Of a stretch of DNA of 64,000 nt, positions 41,780 to 50,463 are shown piece by piece. The stretch comes from Kytococcus schroeteri (lineage in GTDB: Bacteria; Actinomycetota; Actinomycetes; Actinomycetales; Dermatophilaceae). Numbering within the stretch: position 1 is the stretch's first letter; every line of letters starts with the position of its first letter. The stretch is taken from assembly GCF_002847825.1 (NCBI RefSeq), contig NZ_PKIZ01000005.1, forward strand, positions 1 to 64,000, given 5' to 3'. The position numbers and the translations under genes were made by a program. The notes beneath the pieces are model-generated. The model was not told where the DNA came from and searched no databases. It was given only the letters and a program-made list of their open reading frames with translations.

Positions 41780-43320
41780 CACGCCTCCGGCTTGGTGTGG
41801 GGGAACAGGATGGTCTCGCGGATGCCGGCGCCGGTGAACAGCATGACCATGCGGTCCAGACCGAACCCGAGGCCACCCATGGGCGGGGCACCGTACTCCA
41901 GCGCGCGCAGGAAGTCCTCGTCGAGCTGCATGGCCTCCGGGTCACCGGCGGCGGCCTCGAGCGACTGGGCGGTGAGCACCTCGCGCTGCACCACCGGGTC
42001 GATGAGCTCGGAGAAGGCCGTGGAGCGCTCCACGCCGCCGATGATGAGGTCCCAGGCCTCGATGAGGTCCGGCTTGCTGCGGTGCGGGCGTGCCAGCGGC
42101 TGGGCCGATGGCGGGTAGTCGCACAGGAAGGTGGGCTGCACCAGGCCGGGCTCCACGAGCTCCGAGAGCAGCTCGAGCACGATCTTCTCGGCGCCCCACC
42201 CGTCCTCGAGCTCCACGTCGTGCTCGGCGGCCAGGCGGCGCAGGGTGGCCTCGTCGGTCTGCGGGGTCACCTCGGTGCCCACGGCCTGCGAGACGCCCTC
42301 GTAGACCGGCAGCCAGCGCCACTCGGCGGCGAGGTCGATGTCCCCGGCCGGGGTGTGCAGCACCCGGGACTCCAGCAGGTCGGCCTCGATGAGGGCGTCG
42401 GCCACGGCCAGGTACATCTCCTGCATGAGCTCGGCCATGGTGGTCTGGTCGCCCCAGGCCTCGTACGCCTCGAGCATCGTGAACTCGGGGCTGTGGGTGG
42501 AGTCCACGCCCTCGTTGCGGAAGATGCGGCCGATCTCGAAGACCTTCTCGATGCCGCCGACGACGGCCTTCTTGAGGTTGAGCTCCAGCGCGATACGCAG
42601 CGTCATCGGCTGGTCGAAGGCGTTGAGGTGCGTGTGGAACGGGCGGGCGTGCGCGCCACCGTGGATGAGCTGCAGCACCGGCGTCTCGATCTCGGTGTAG
42701 CCGCGGTCCTCCAGAAAGCGTCGCACGGTGGAGGTGATGACCGAGCGGGTCATCACCATGCGGCGGGCCTCGTCGCGCACGATGAGGTCGGCGTACCGCT
42801 GGCGGACGCGCTGCTCCTCGGAGAGGTCCTTGTGCAGCGTGGGCAGCGGGCGCAGGGCCTTGGAGGCCAGCTGCCAGTCGGTGGCCATGACCGAGAGCTC
42901 GCCGCGACGGCTGCAGATGACCCGGCCGGTCACCGAGACGATGTCGCCCAGGTCCACCACGGACTTCCACAGCTCGAGGGACTCCTGCCCCACCTCGGCC
43001 AGGGAGAGCATGGCCTGCAGCCGCTCGCCGCTACCAGCCTGCAGGGTGGCGAAGCAGAGCTTGCCGGTGTTGCGCGAGAAGACCACGCGGCCGGTCACCG
43101 AGACGACGTCCTGCGTCTCCTCACCCGTCCCCAGGTGGCCCCACTGCTCGCGGACCTGCTCCAGGGAGTGGGTGCGGGGGACCTCCACCGGGTAGGCCTG
43201 AGCACCGGACTCCAGCACGCGCGCCCGCTTCTCCCGGCGCACCCGCATCTGCTCGGGCAGGTCCTCGGCGGGGGCCTGGGGGGTGGTCGGGTCCTGGGGC
43301 GTGGTCGGCTGCTCAGTCAC
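41779..43320 (-). CDS. lysS: lysyl-tRNA synthetase (class II)
   Basis: Class II aminoacyl-tRNA synthetase of 513 aa that charges tRNA-Lys. It has the OB-fold anticodon-binding domain (about 60-160), motif 1 near RRFLEDRGYTEIETPVLQ, motif 2 in FEIGRIFRNEGVDSTHSPEF and motif 3 in GGLGFGLDRMVMLFTG. The N-terminus is a Pro/Thr-rich extension, ending QDPTTPQAPAEDLPEQ. GTG 43320 is placed 7 nt after a TAGAAT box, so the transcript is probably leaderless. Confidence 0.96.
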   Translation of the reverse strand: MTEQPTTPQDPTTPQAPAEDLPEQMRVRREKRARVLESGAQAYPVEVPRTHSLEQVREQWGHLGTGEETQDVVSVTGRVVFSRNTGKLCFATLQAGSGERLQAMLSLAEVGQESLELWKSVVDLGDIVSVTGRVICSRRGELSVMATDWQLASKALRPLPTLHKDLSEEQRVRQRYADLIVRDEARRMVMTRSVITSTVRRFLEDRGYTEIETPVLQLIHGGAHARPFHTHLNAFDQPMTLRIALELNLKKAVVGGIEKVFEIGRIFRNEGVDSTHSPEFTMLEAYEAWGDQTTMAELMQEMYLAVADALIEADLLESRVLHTPAGDIDLAAEWRWLPVYEGVSQAVGTEVTPQTDEATLRRLAAEHDVELEDGWGAEKIVLELLSELVEPGLVQPTFLCDYPPSAQPLARPHRSKPDLIEAWDLIIGGVERSTAFSELIDPVVQREVLTAQSLEAAAGDPEAMQLDEDFLRALEYGAPPMGGLGFGLDRMVMLFTGAGIRETILFPHTKPEA

Positions 43321-43327
43321 CCTCACG

Positions 43328-43333
43328 ATTCTA
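43328..43333 (-). promoter_or_regulatory. -10 box of leaderless lysS
   Basis: TAGAAT on the minus strand ends 7 nt before the lysS GTG at 43320. It is close to the TATAAT consensus, with no ribosome site between. Confidence 0.65.
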
Positions 43334-43358
43334 GGCGTTCCCGCGGTGCCGCCCACCC

Positions 43359-43880
43359 TCACCCGGGCAGGTCCACCCCCTCGTGACGCAGCAGCCACTG
43401 CTTGTTCTCCACGGTGCCCGCGTAGCCGTGCGCCTGCCCCGATGCGCTCACCACGCGGTGGCAGGGCACGACGATGCTCAGGGGGTTGCGGGAGTTGGCC
43501 GCCCCCACCGCCCGGACGGCCATGGGACGCCCGATCGCCTCGGCCACCTCGCCGTAGGTGCGCACCTGGCCGAAGGGGCTGCGGGCCAGCTCGTCCCAGA
43601 CCAGCCGCTGGAAGTCGGTGCCGCGTGGGGCGAGGTCCAGGTCGAAGGTGCGCCGGGTGCCGTCGAAGTACTCGCCCAGCTGCCGCACCGCCTCGGGAAA
43701 CGCCTCGTCGTCGCGGGGGCCGAAGCGCTCCCGGTCCGGGGCGGGCGTGTGGTCGGGCCAGTACAGGCCCTCGAGGCGGTGACCGTCGCCCACGAGGGTG
43801 ACCTCCCCCATCGGGACGGGCACCACACGGTGCACGCGGTCGGCCTCGGCGACGGGCTCGCACAGGACGCGGGGGGTCAT
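43359..43880 (-). CDS. methylated-DNA-protein cysteine methyltransferase
   Basis: Suicide DNA repair protein of 173 aa that takes the methyl group from O6-methylguanine onto its own cysteine. The active site is in SIVVPCHRVVSASG (PCHR), with the DNA-binding helix FGQVRTYGEVAEAIG upstream and the C-terminal ENKQWLLRHEG. GGAGGCACC precedes ATG 43880. It lies 38 nt upstream of lysS on the same strand. About 155 nt upstream of it holds no gene that I can see. Confidence 0.93.
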   Translation of the reverse strand: MTPRVLCEPVAEADRVHRVVPVPMGEVTLVGDGHRLEGLYWPDHTPAPDRERFGPRDDEAFPEAVRQLGEYFDGTRRTFDLDLAPRGTDFQRLVWDELARSPFGQVRTYGEVAEAIGRPMAVRAVGAANSRNPLSIVVPCHRVVSASGQAHGYAGTVENKQWLLRHEGVDLPG

Positions 43881-44036
43881 GGTGCCTCCGGGTGAGGGGT
43901 CGGACGGTGCGTGGGCACCACCCAACACCCACCGGCGCCCCGGCACCAGCCCCACCCCCGGACGGGTGTGGACGGGCACCCACGCCCCCAGGCCGCCCAC
44001 AGCCCCATCGGCCCCGGCCACCCCTGGTGCAGGACC

Positions 44037-44936
44037 TCAGTCCTCCAGACCCAGCGCACGCAGCACCGCGTGCGCCGCCGGCGGTACCTCGATGCGGGCG
44101 GCCACCGCGTGACGCGCCGCGGCCCGCTCCAGGGCCGCCAGCACCTCGGCGAGCGCCGGGTCGTCCCCCGAGGCGGCCTGCTGTGCCCGCACCCGGTCGG
44201 CGTCCCAGCCGCTCACCGGCCCCGAGGGCGAGGTCCCCGCGGGCGCCTCGCCACTGCCCAGGGCCGCCTCCAGCGAGGCACGCAGCAGCGGGCCCGCCAC
44301 GGCGTCGGGGCGCGCCACCCCGCCCTCAGCCAGGGCCCACCGCACCGTGGTGACCAGGGCCGCCACCCCCTCGGTGGCCACGGTGACCGCCGCGTCGTGG
44401 CGGGGCAGGTCCACCGCCTCCAGCCGCAGCGGGGTCGCGCCCAGCTCCACCACGAGCGACTGCGCCACGGCGTCGAGCTCGAGCGGGCAGAGGTGGCCCA
44501 CCACGGTGTCACCCAGGCGGTCCACGTCCTGCGACTGGCCGGAGAACACCATCGCCGGCTGCAGGGAGAACCCCAGGACCGGCAGCCCCGCGGCCAGCAC
44601 CGGGGAGAACAGCTCCACCCCCACGCCCGGCACGGTGTGCACGAGCAGGTGCCCGGGGCGCAGGGCGCCGGCCGCGAGCAGGCCGTGCACCACCCCGGCG
44701 GCGTCGCGCCCGGGCACGGCGAGCAGCACCAGGTCGGCCTCCCCCGGCACGTCCGCCGGCTCGCAGCGGATGCTGGTGGGCAGCAGCGCGGCGGCCCGTT
44801 CGGCGGCGTCGTCCCCCACGCTGTGCGCGACCACCCGGTGCCCCGAGCGCTCCCAGGCGGCACCGAGCACGGCCCCCACCCGCCCGGCGCCCACGATGCC
44901 GATGCGCAGCCGCGGTGCCTCGTGCGTGCTCGTCAT
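44037..44936 (-). CDS. DUF2520 Rossmann-fold oxidoreductase-like protein
   Basis: A 299-aa protein with an N-terminal NAD(P)-binding domain (LRIGIVGAGRVGAVLGAAW, about 10-28) and a C-terminal DUF2520 helical domain (FSLQPAMVFSGQSQDVDRLG region onward). It resembles ketopantoate reductase and F420-dependent NADP reductases. In many actinobacteria such genes sit beside panC, but panC is not here, so the substrate is unknown. It is divergent from the Nudix gene. Confidence 0.85.
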   Translation of the reverse strand: MTSTHEAPRLRIGIVGAGRVGAVLGAAWERSGHRVVAHSVGDDAAERAAALLPTSIRCEPADVPGEADLVLLAVPGRDAAGVVHGLLAAGALRPGHLLVHTVPGVGVELFSPVLAAGLPVLGFSLQPAMVFSGQSQDVDRLGDTVVGHLCPLELDAVAQSLVVELGATPLRLEAVDLPRHDAAVTVATEGVAALVTTVRWALAEGGVARPDAVAGPLLRASLEAALGSGEAPAGTSPSGPVSGWDADRVRAQQAASGDDPALAEVLAALERAAARHAVAARIEVPPAAHAVLRALGLED

Positions 44937-45019
44937 GCGGCGCACCCTACGCACCCCGGGCGGTCACGCTCCGTGGACACCACGCCGCGCGGTCGGGGCC
45001 GGTGTGGAAGGCTCGCGGG

Positions 45020-45790
45020 GTGAGCACCTGGCAGTGGCAGACCCCCGCCGAGGGCGTGCGGCGCACCGAGCTTCAGCACGCCTGCGAGCCCGCCGCGCTC
45101 ATGGAGGCCGTGGACGCCGAGCTGGAGGCCGGCGCCCGGCGCGTGGAGGTGCTGCTGCACCCCGACCGCCGCGACCTGCGCCGCCTCACCCTACGGGCCG
45201 GGCTGCGCACCGAGGGGACCCTGCGGGCCCTGGCCGGCCCCTCCCCGGAGGGTGACCGCCTGCTGGCCACCCGCCTGGACAACGACCCGCCGCGCCTCTC
45301 CCGCGAGGGGCGCCTGGGGGTGCTCGACAGCTCCATGCCCACCAAGCGCGTCATCGCCCAGGGCGTGGTCACCGACCGGCAGGGACGGGTGCTGCTCTGC
45401 GAGCTCACCTACAAGACCGAGTGGGACCTGCCGGGCGGCATCGTGGACCCCGGAGAGGGCCCGCAGGCCACCGTGGTGCGCGAGGTGCGCGAGGAGATGG
45501 GGGTGGACCTTCCGGTGCGCGGGCTGCTCAGCGTCAACTGGATGCCGCCCTACCGTGGCTGGTCGGACGCCCTGCTGTGCGTCTTCGACCTCGGCGAGCA
45601 GCCCGACCTCGTGGAGCGAGCCACCCTGCAGCCCACCGAGATCGCGGCCCTGCACTGGTGCACACCGGACGAGGTGGCCCAGCACGCGGCCCCCTACGTG
45701 GCCCGCCACCTCGCGCAGGTGTGGGACGGGCAGGCCGTGCGCCGCGGCACCGTGGTGCTCAGCGACGGGGATCCGGACCCGCTCGGCTGA
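45020..45790 (+). CDS. Nudix hydrolase with N-terminal GNAT-like segment
   Basis: A 256-aa protein. The C-terminal part (about 105-245) is a Nudix domain with box GIVDPGEGPQATVVREVREE followed by MGV, and it hydrolyses a nucleoside diphosphate derivative of unknown identity. The first 95 residues resemble the second half of a GNAT fold (VEVLLHPDRRDLRRLTLRAG, then LRTEGTLR), without a clear acetyl-CoA loop, so it may be a remnant or binding domain. The GTG start follows GCGGG; no -10 box is obvious. It converges on the CGNR gene with a 3-nt gap. Confidence 0.85.
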   Translation: MSTWQWQTPAEGVRRTELQHACEPAALMEAVDAELEAGARRVEVLLHPDRRDLRRLTLRAGLRTEGTLRALAGPSPEGDRLLATRLDNDPPRLSREGRLGVLDSSMPTKRVIAQGVVTDRQGRVLLCELTYKTEWDLPGGIVDPGEGPQATVVREVREEMGVDLPVRGLLSVNWMPPYRGWSDALLCVFDLGEQPDLVERATLQPTEIAALHWCTPDEVAQHAAPYVARHLAQVWDGQAVRRGTVVLSDGDPDPLG

Positions 45791-45793
45791 CCC

Positions 45794-46336
45794 TCAGCCG
45801 CGCCGGCGTCGGCGGTAGCGGGCCACGGCCTGGCGGTTGCCGCAGGCCGTGCTGCAGAAGCGCCGCGAGCGGTTGCGCGAGGTGTCCACGAGCACCCCCG
45901 CACAGTCCTCGGCGGCGCACGTGGCGAGGCGGTCCCAGGCGTCCGCCCGGAGCACGTCGGCCAGGGCGAGGGCGGCCTCCACCGCCATCCGCGCCGCGAG
46001 CGGGGCGTCGTCGGAGACCGCGTGCACGTGCCAGCCGTAGTCGTCGTGCCGCACGAGGCGGGGACGCGCCTCGTACTCGGCCAGCAGGTCGTTCACCAGG
46101 CCCGCGGCCGGCTCGGGGTCCAGCCGCCAGAAGGTGGCCAGCCGGTCGCGCACGGCGCGCACCTCGGCCAGCTCCTCCTCGGTGTCGTCGAAGCGCCCCG
46201 TCCAGCCCCACTCCCGCTCGAAGGCCTCGAGCGCAGCGGTGTCGGGCAGGAGGTCGCCCTGCCGGGGGCCCGGCGCGGTGTTCACCAGCGCGGCCGCGCC
46301 CTGCAGGGCGTCGTCGGTGTCATGGGTGAAATGCAT
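45794..46336 (-). CDS. CGNR zinc finger / ABATE-domain regulator
   Basis: Probable transcription factor of 180 aa. The N-terminal ABATE domain (about 1-120) begins MHFTHDTDDALQGAAALVNT, and the C-terminal CGNR zinc finger is CAAEDCAGVLVDTSRNRSRR followed by FCSTACGNRQAV. ATG 46336 lies 11 nt after a TAGGGT box, so the leader is only a few nucleotides. It is divergent from the EamA transporter gene, the usual neighbour of such regulators, and probably controls it. Confidence 0.88.
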   Translation of the reverse strand: MHFTHDTDDALQGAAALVNTAPGPRQGDLLPDTAALEAFEREWGWTGRFDDTEEELAEVRAVRDRLATFWRLDPEPAAGLVNDLLAEYEARPRLVRHDDYGWHVHAVSDDAPLAARMAVEAALALADVLRADAWDRLATCAAEDCAGVLVDTSRNRSRRFCSTACGNRQAVARYRRRRRG

Positions 46337-46465
46337 GTTGACGCATGACCCTAGCGCACGTACCGTCTGCCTCCCGTCATGTGCCAACCAGCGTGACACC
46401 CATGACATCGCCGGCTCCGCACCGGGGTGCACCACCCCGTCGACCCGCCCCGAGGAGGGACCGCC

Positions 46466-47491
46466 GTGCCCACGACGACGACCCATGCCGTCTCCCCGAC
46501 CATGGGGGCCCTCCGCAGGACTCGCCCCCGTCTGGCCCGCCGTGGACTGGCCGCCGCACCCGGCAGCGGGGGCGGCCTGGCCCTGGCCCTCGTCTCGGCC
46601 ATGGCCTTCGGGCTCGCCGGGCCGCTCGGCAAACCGCTCATGGATGCCGGGTGGTCGCCCGCCACGGTGATCATCGGCCGCGTGCTCGTGGGCGCCCTGG
46701 TGCTCGCGCCCGCCACGCTCGTGCTGCTGCGCGGGAAGTGGCAGCTGGCCTGGTCGCAGCGCTGGCCGGTGCTGGCCTACGGCGTGCTGGCCGTGGCCGG
46801 GGCCCAGCTCTGCTACTTCCAGGCGGTCACCCGCATCCCTGCCGCCGTGGCCCTGCTGCTGGAGTACATGGGCGTGGTGCTGGTGGTGCTGATCCTCTGG
46901 GCCCGCACCGGCCGCGCCCCCGCCGTGCTCACACTGGTGGGCATGGCCACCGCCGTGGCCGGCCTGGTGCTGGTGCTCGACCTGCGCAGCACGGGGCTGG
47001 ACCCGGTGGGCGTGGCCTGGGGACTGGCGGCCGCCCTCGGACTGGCCACCTACTTCCTGGTGAGCAGCTCGGTGGACCGCGAGATGCCGGCCGTGGCCGT
47101 GGCAGGGCTGGGCATGCTCATCGGCGGCGTCACCCTCGTGGTGGCGGGCCTGCTGGGCGTGCTCTCGCTGAGCGCGTCCACCGCCCCGGCCGCCGTGGGC
47201 ACGCTCCCGGTCCCGTGGTGGGTGGGCCTGGGCCTGCTGGGCGCCGTGACGGCCGGCCTGGCCTACGGAAGCGGCACCATGGCCACCCGTCGACTGGGTG
47301 CCACGGTGGCCTCCTTCGTGGGACTCACCGAGGTGCTCTTCACCGCCCTCTTCGGGTGGCTCCTGCTGGGCCAGCACCTGGGCCCGGCCCAGCTCGTGGG
47401 CGGCGGCGTGGTGCTCGGCGGCATCGTGCTGGTGCGCCTGCAGGAGGCCCGTGAGCTGCGCGCCGCCACCCGCGCCAGCAGCACCGCCTGA
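46466..47491 (+). CDS. EamA family (DMT superfamily) transporter
   Basis: Inner membrane drug/metabolite transporter of 341 aa with ten hydrophobic helices in two EamA repeats (about 32-160 and 180-325). A basic cytosolic N-terminus of about 30 residues precedes helix 1, and a charged tail ends the protein. The substrate is unknown. GAGGAGGGA lies 6 nt upstream of GTG 46466. The divergent CGNR-type regulator is the likely controller. Confidence 0.9.
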   Translation: MPTTTTHAVSPTMGALRRTRPRLARRGLAAAPGSGGGLALALVSAMAFGLAGPLGKPLMDAGWSPATVIIGRVLVGALVLAPATLVLLRGKWQLAWSQRWPVLAYGVLAVAGAQLCYFQAVTRIPAAVALLLEYMGVVLVVLILWARTGRAPAVLTLVGMATAVAGLVLVLDLRSTGLDPVGVAWGLAAALGLATYFLVSSSVDREMPAVAVAGLGMLIGGVTLVVAGLLGVLSLSASTAPAAVGTLPVPWWVGLGLLGAVTAGLAYGSGTMATRRLGATVASFVGLTEVLFTALFGWLLLGQHLGPAQLVGGGVVLGGIVLVRLQEARELRAATRASSTA

Positions 47492-47497
47492 CGCGAC

Positions 47498-48127
47498 TCA
47501 GCCGTGGCGGTCGCGGCCCAGCACCGGGGTGCTCGGATGGCGGTGACGCTCCCGGACCGCGTCACGGCCGTCGTCGTCGCCGTCCTGCGGGGGCACACGG
47601 CACAGCCACTGGGCCACCTGCCCGGCGGCGCCGAGGACCCCGAGGGTGAGCACCTGGAGCCCGGTGCGCACCACCGCCGCGCGCACGCTGGGCACGTCGG
47701 CATCGGGCAGGGCGGCCACGAACAGGCCCGCGAAGGCGCCGCTGAGCACCGACCCGGCCCACGCGGCGGCGATGGCGGCCACCACCACCAGGCGCGCGGT
47801 CTGCGGCGAGGGCCCGCGGTGACGCCGGCGCTCGGAGGCCGCGTCGGTGCCGTCGGCGCGGGCGGACCTCCACACCCAGGTGGCCGCCACGAGCAGACCC
47901 ACGGCGAACACGACGTCCATGACCAGCCCGGCCACGGCACGCACGGGCACCGCGTTGCCCTGCCCGAGCCACCAGCTGGCCGCCACCCAGCCCAGCAGGC
48001 CGGCCGCCAGCCAGCTCACGAGCAGCTGCCCCACGCGCGTGCCGGGCCCCCGGTCGGGACCCTGTTGCGGCCCGCGGGGGCGACGCGGGTCCCTCTCGGG
48101 CGGCGTGGTCGGCAGCTCGCGGCTCAT
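47498..48127 (-). CDS. DUF3180 membrane protein
   Basis: A 209-aa membrane protein with a Pro/Arg-rich N-terminus, four predicted helices (about 34-55, 62-84, 112-135, 148-170) and a charged C-terminus. DUF3180 genes regularly follow folK in actinobacteria. ATG overlaps the folBK stop by 4 nt (ATGA), so it belongs to the folate operon. The function is unknown. Confidence 0.85.
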   Translation of the reverse strand: MSRELPTTPPERDPRRPRGPQQGPDRGPGTRVGQLLVSWLAAGLLGWVAASWWLGQGNAVPVRAVAGLVMDVVFAVGLLVAATWVWRSARADGTDAASERRRHRGPSPQTARLVVVAAIAAAWAGSVLSGAFAGLFVAALPDADVPSVRAAVVRTGLQVLTLGVLGAAGQVAQWLCRVPPQDGDDDGRDAVRERHRHPSTPVLGRDRHG

Positions 48128-49017
48128 CGCTCTCCTCCCAGGTGCAGGGCGGGCCAGGGGGGTCCCGGGCGCACGCCCCCGGCGTCGTCGGCGCGCGCGG
48201 CGAGGTCGGCCACGGCCTGCCCGGCCAGGCGGGCGGCGGGGTCCGCCATCGCCCACGGGGCGAGCACGAAGGCACGCTCGGCCGCGCGCGGGTGGGGCAG
48301 CAGCAGCTCCCCCTCGGCGTGCACCTCGGTGCCGGCGCGCGGGTCGCCGTACTGCACGAGGTCGAGGTCGAGCGTGCGCGCCCCCCAGCGCACCTCCCGC
48401 GTGCGGCCGTGCGCCGCCTCGATACCGTGCAGCGCGGCCAGCAGGTCGGCGGCGCCCCGCGTGGTGCGCACCAGGGCCACGGCGTTGAGGTAGACGGGCT
48501 GCTCCACCCCACCCACGGGGTCGGTCTCCACCAGCGGGGACAGGCCCGTCAGACGAACACCCGGCAACGCGGCCAGGGCGGCCACGGCCGAGGCCAGGGT
48601 TCCGGCCGGGTCCCCGAGGTTGGCGCCCAGGGCCACCACCGCCGGCAGCTCGCGCTCGCGCACGGCGGTCACCGAGACGTCGGCGAAGGGCACCGTGATG
48701 GGCGCCTGCGGCTTGTGCACCGTCACCTCCAGACGCGGGCAGCGGTCGCCGCCCGGGAGGGCCTGCACGGCATCGAGGAGCCGCTCGGCGAGGGTCTCGA
48801 GCAGGTCCACCGGCTCGCCCTCCACGGTGGCCACCAGCACCTCGGCGGCCTGGCCGTAGTGCAGCGTGGCGCCGATGTCATCACCCGCGCCGGCCCCGAC
48901 CGGCAGGTGGGCCACGAGGTCGACGACGAAGTCCTGGCCGTCCCGGCGCTCGTGCTCGAACACCCCGTGGTGCCCCCGCGCCCGCACACCGGAGAGGCGC
49001 ACGACCTGGCCGGTCAC
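48124..49017 (-). CDS. folBK: bifunctional dihydroneopterin aldolase / HPPK (FolB-FolK fusion)
   Basis: A 297-aa fusion covering two successive folate steps. Residues 1-118 are dihydroneopterin aldolase (VRARGHHGVFEHERRDGQDF, then YGQAAEVL). From about 125 comes 6-hydroxymethyl-dihydropterin pyrophosphokinase (VVALGANLGDPAGTLASAV, then RWGARTLDLDLVQYGD and LLLPHPRAAERAFVLAPWA). Separate genes are more usual (M. tuberculosis folB and folK are separate). GTG 49017 overlaps the folP stop (GTGA). Confidence 0.94.
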   Translation of the reverse strand: MTGQVVRLSGVRARGHHGVFEHERRDGQDFVVDLVAHLPVGAGAGDDIGATLHYGQAAEVLVATVEGEPVDLLETLAERLLDAVQALPGGDRCPRLEVTVHKPQAPITVPFADVSVTAVRERELPAVVALGANLGDPAGTLASAVAALAALPGVRLTGLSPLVETDPVGGVEQPVYLNAVALVRTTRGAADLLAALHGIEAAHGRTREVRWGARTLDLDLVQYGDPRAGTEVHAEGELLLPHPRAAERAFVLAPWAMADPAARLAGQAVADLAARADDAGGVRPGPPWPALHLGGER

Positions 49018-49901
49018 GAGGCCCACCGCCGCCCGGCCAGCCCGGCCCGCCGCAGCACCCCGAGGGCGTCCACGGTGCCGACCACGTCGTGCACGCGCAC
49101 CGCCCACGCGCCGGCCTGCGCGGAGAGCAGCGAGGTGGCCGCGGTGGCGGCGTCGCGCTCCACCGGCGGCACCGGGTGGTCGGCGTCCGCTCCGGGGCGC
49201 GCCTGCTGCAGGAAGCCCTTGCGCGAGGCCCCCACGAGGGTGGCGCACCCCAGCTGGTGCGCGCCGGTCACGAAGCGGTCGAGCTCCCCGGTCATGGCCC
49301 AGCTGTGCTCGGGCGTCTTGGCGAAGCCCAGGCCCGGGTCCAGCACCACCTGCCCGCGGCGCACCCCGGCGGCCTCGGCCACCTCCAGACGCTGCGCCAG
49401 CTCGGCCAGCACCTCGCCGGTGACGTCGGTGTAGCGGGCCGGGCCGTACATGTCCGCCGAGTGCCCGCGCCAGTGCATGAGCACGTAGGGCACACCGGTC
49501 TCGGCCACCACGCGGAACATGTCCTCGTCGGCCAGGCCGCCGGAGACGTCGTTGACCACGGCAGCACCGGCCTCCACCACGGCGGCGGCCACCGAGGCCC
49601 GCATCGTGTCCACCGAGACGCACCAGCCGCGCTCGGCCAGGGCCCGCACCACGGGCACCACGCGGCGCAGCTCCTCGGCCTCGTCCACGCGCTGGCTGCC
49701 CGGCCGGGTGGACTCCCCGCCCACGTCCACCAGGTGTGCCCCGGCGGCCACCATCCGCGCGGCGTGCGCCACGGCGGCGTCGGGGGCGTCCCAGCGGCCC
49801 CCGTCGCTGAACGAGTCGGGGGTGACGTTGAGGATGCCCATGACCAGCGGCAGGCCGTCGGGGTCGACCGGCAGGCCGGGCGCGTCCGGTGCGTGCCGCA
49901 C
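49014..49901 (-). CDS. folP: dihydropteroate synthase FolP
   Basis: TIM-barrel enzyme of 295 aa that joins p-aminobenzoate to dihydropterin pyrophosphate; it is the sulfonamide target. Diagnostic segments are GILNVTPDSFSDGGRW (about 22-37), DVGGESTRPGS, INDVSGG-like VVNDVSGG and LVGASRKGFL. The GTG start is 4 nt after the folE stop. It lies in the operon ftsH-folE-folP-folBK-DUF3180. Confidence 0.96.
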   Translation of the reverse strand: MRHAPDAPGLPVDPDGLPLVMGILNVTPDSFSDGGRWDAPDAAVAHAARMVAAGAHLVDVGGESTRPGSQRVDEAEELRRVVPVVRALAERGWCVSVDTMRASVAAAVVEAGAAVVNDVSGGLADEDMFRVVAETGVPYVLMHWRGHSADMYGPARYTDVTGEVLAELAQRLEVAEAAGVRRGQVVLDPGLGFAKTPEHSWAMTGELDRFVTGAHQLGCATLVGASRKGFLQQARPGADADHPVPPVERDAATAATSLLSAQAGAWAVRVHDVVGTVDALGVLRRAGLAGRRWAS

Positions 49902-49905
49902 GACC

Positions 49906-50463
49906 TCAACCGTTCCGCAGCAGGGTCAGGGCCTCGGCGCGCGTGGCCTGGTCGGTGAAGTGGCCCCGCACGGCGGAGGTCACCGTCCGGGCCCCCGGCT
50001 TGCGCACGCCGCGCATGGTCATGCACAGGTGCTCGGCCTCCACCACCACGATGACGCCACCGGGGTCCAGGTGGTCCACCAGCGCGTTGGCCACCTGCGT
50101 GGTCAGGCGCTCCTGCACCTGCGGGCGGCGCGCGTACATCTCCACCAGGCGGGCCAGCTTGCTCAGCCCGGCCACGCGGCCGTTGCGGGGCGTGTAGCCC
50201 ACGTGGGCCACCCCGTGGAAGGGCAGCAGGTGGTGCTCGCACAGCGAGTACATCTCGATGTCGCGCACCAGCACCATCTCGTCGTGGTCCACCGCGAAGG
50301 TGGTGCCCAGCACGTCGGCGGGGTCCTGCTCCAGCCCGGAGGTCAGCTCGGCATAGGAGCGGGCCACCCGGGCCGGGGTGTCGAGCAGGCCGTCACGGTC
50401 GGGGTCCTCCCCCACGGCCAGGAGCAACTCCCGGACCGCCGCCTCGGCACGCGCGAGGTCCAT
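49906..50463 (-). CDS. folE: GTP cyclohydrolase I FolE
   Basis: Decameric zinc enzyme of 185 aa that opens GTP to dihydroneopterin triphosphate, the first folate step. The zinc ligands are in [13 protein letters not shown] and [12 protein letters not shown], and [20 protein letters not shown] is family-specific. The ATG overlaps the ftsH stop by one base (TGATG), as in the conserved Rv3609c-Rv3610c pair. Confidence 0.97.
   Translation of the reverse strand: MDLARAEAAVRELLLAVGEDPDRDGLLDTPARVARSYAELTSGLEQDPADVLGTTFAVDHDEMVLVRDIEMYSLCEHHLLPFHGVAHVGYTPRNGRVAGLSKLARLVEMYARRPQVQERLTTQVANALVDHLDPGGVIVVVEAEHLCMTMRGVRKPGARTVTSAVRGHFTDQATRAEALTLLRNG

Noticed and set aside
43881-44036. Possible small gene between the DUF2520 and methyltransferase genes
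   Set aside because: Only Pro/His/Gly-rich chance frames are found, with no ribosome site and no recognisable motif; treated as promoter-containing intergenic DNA.
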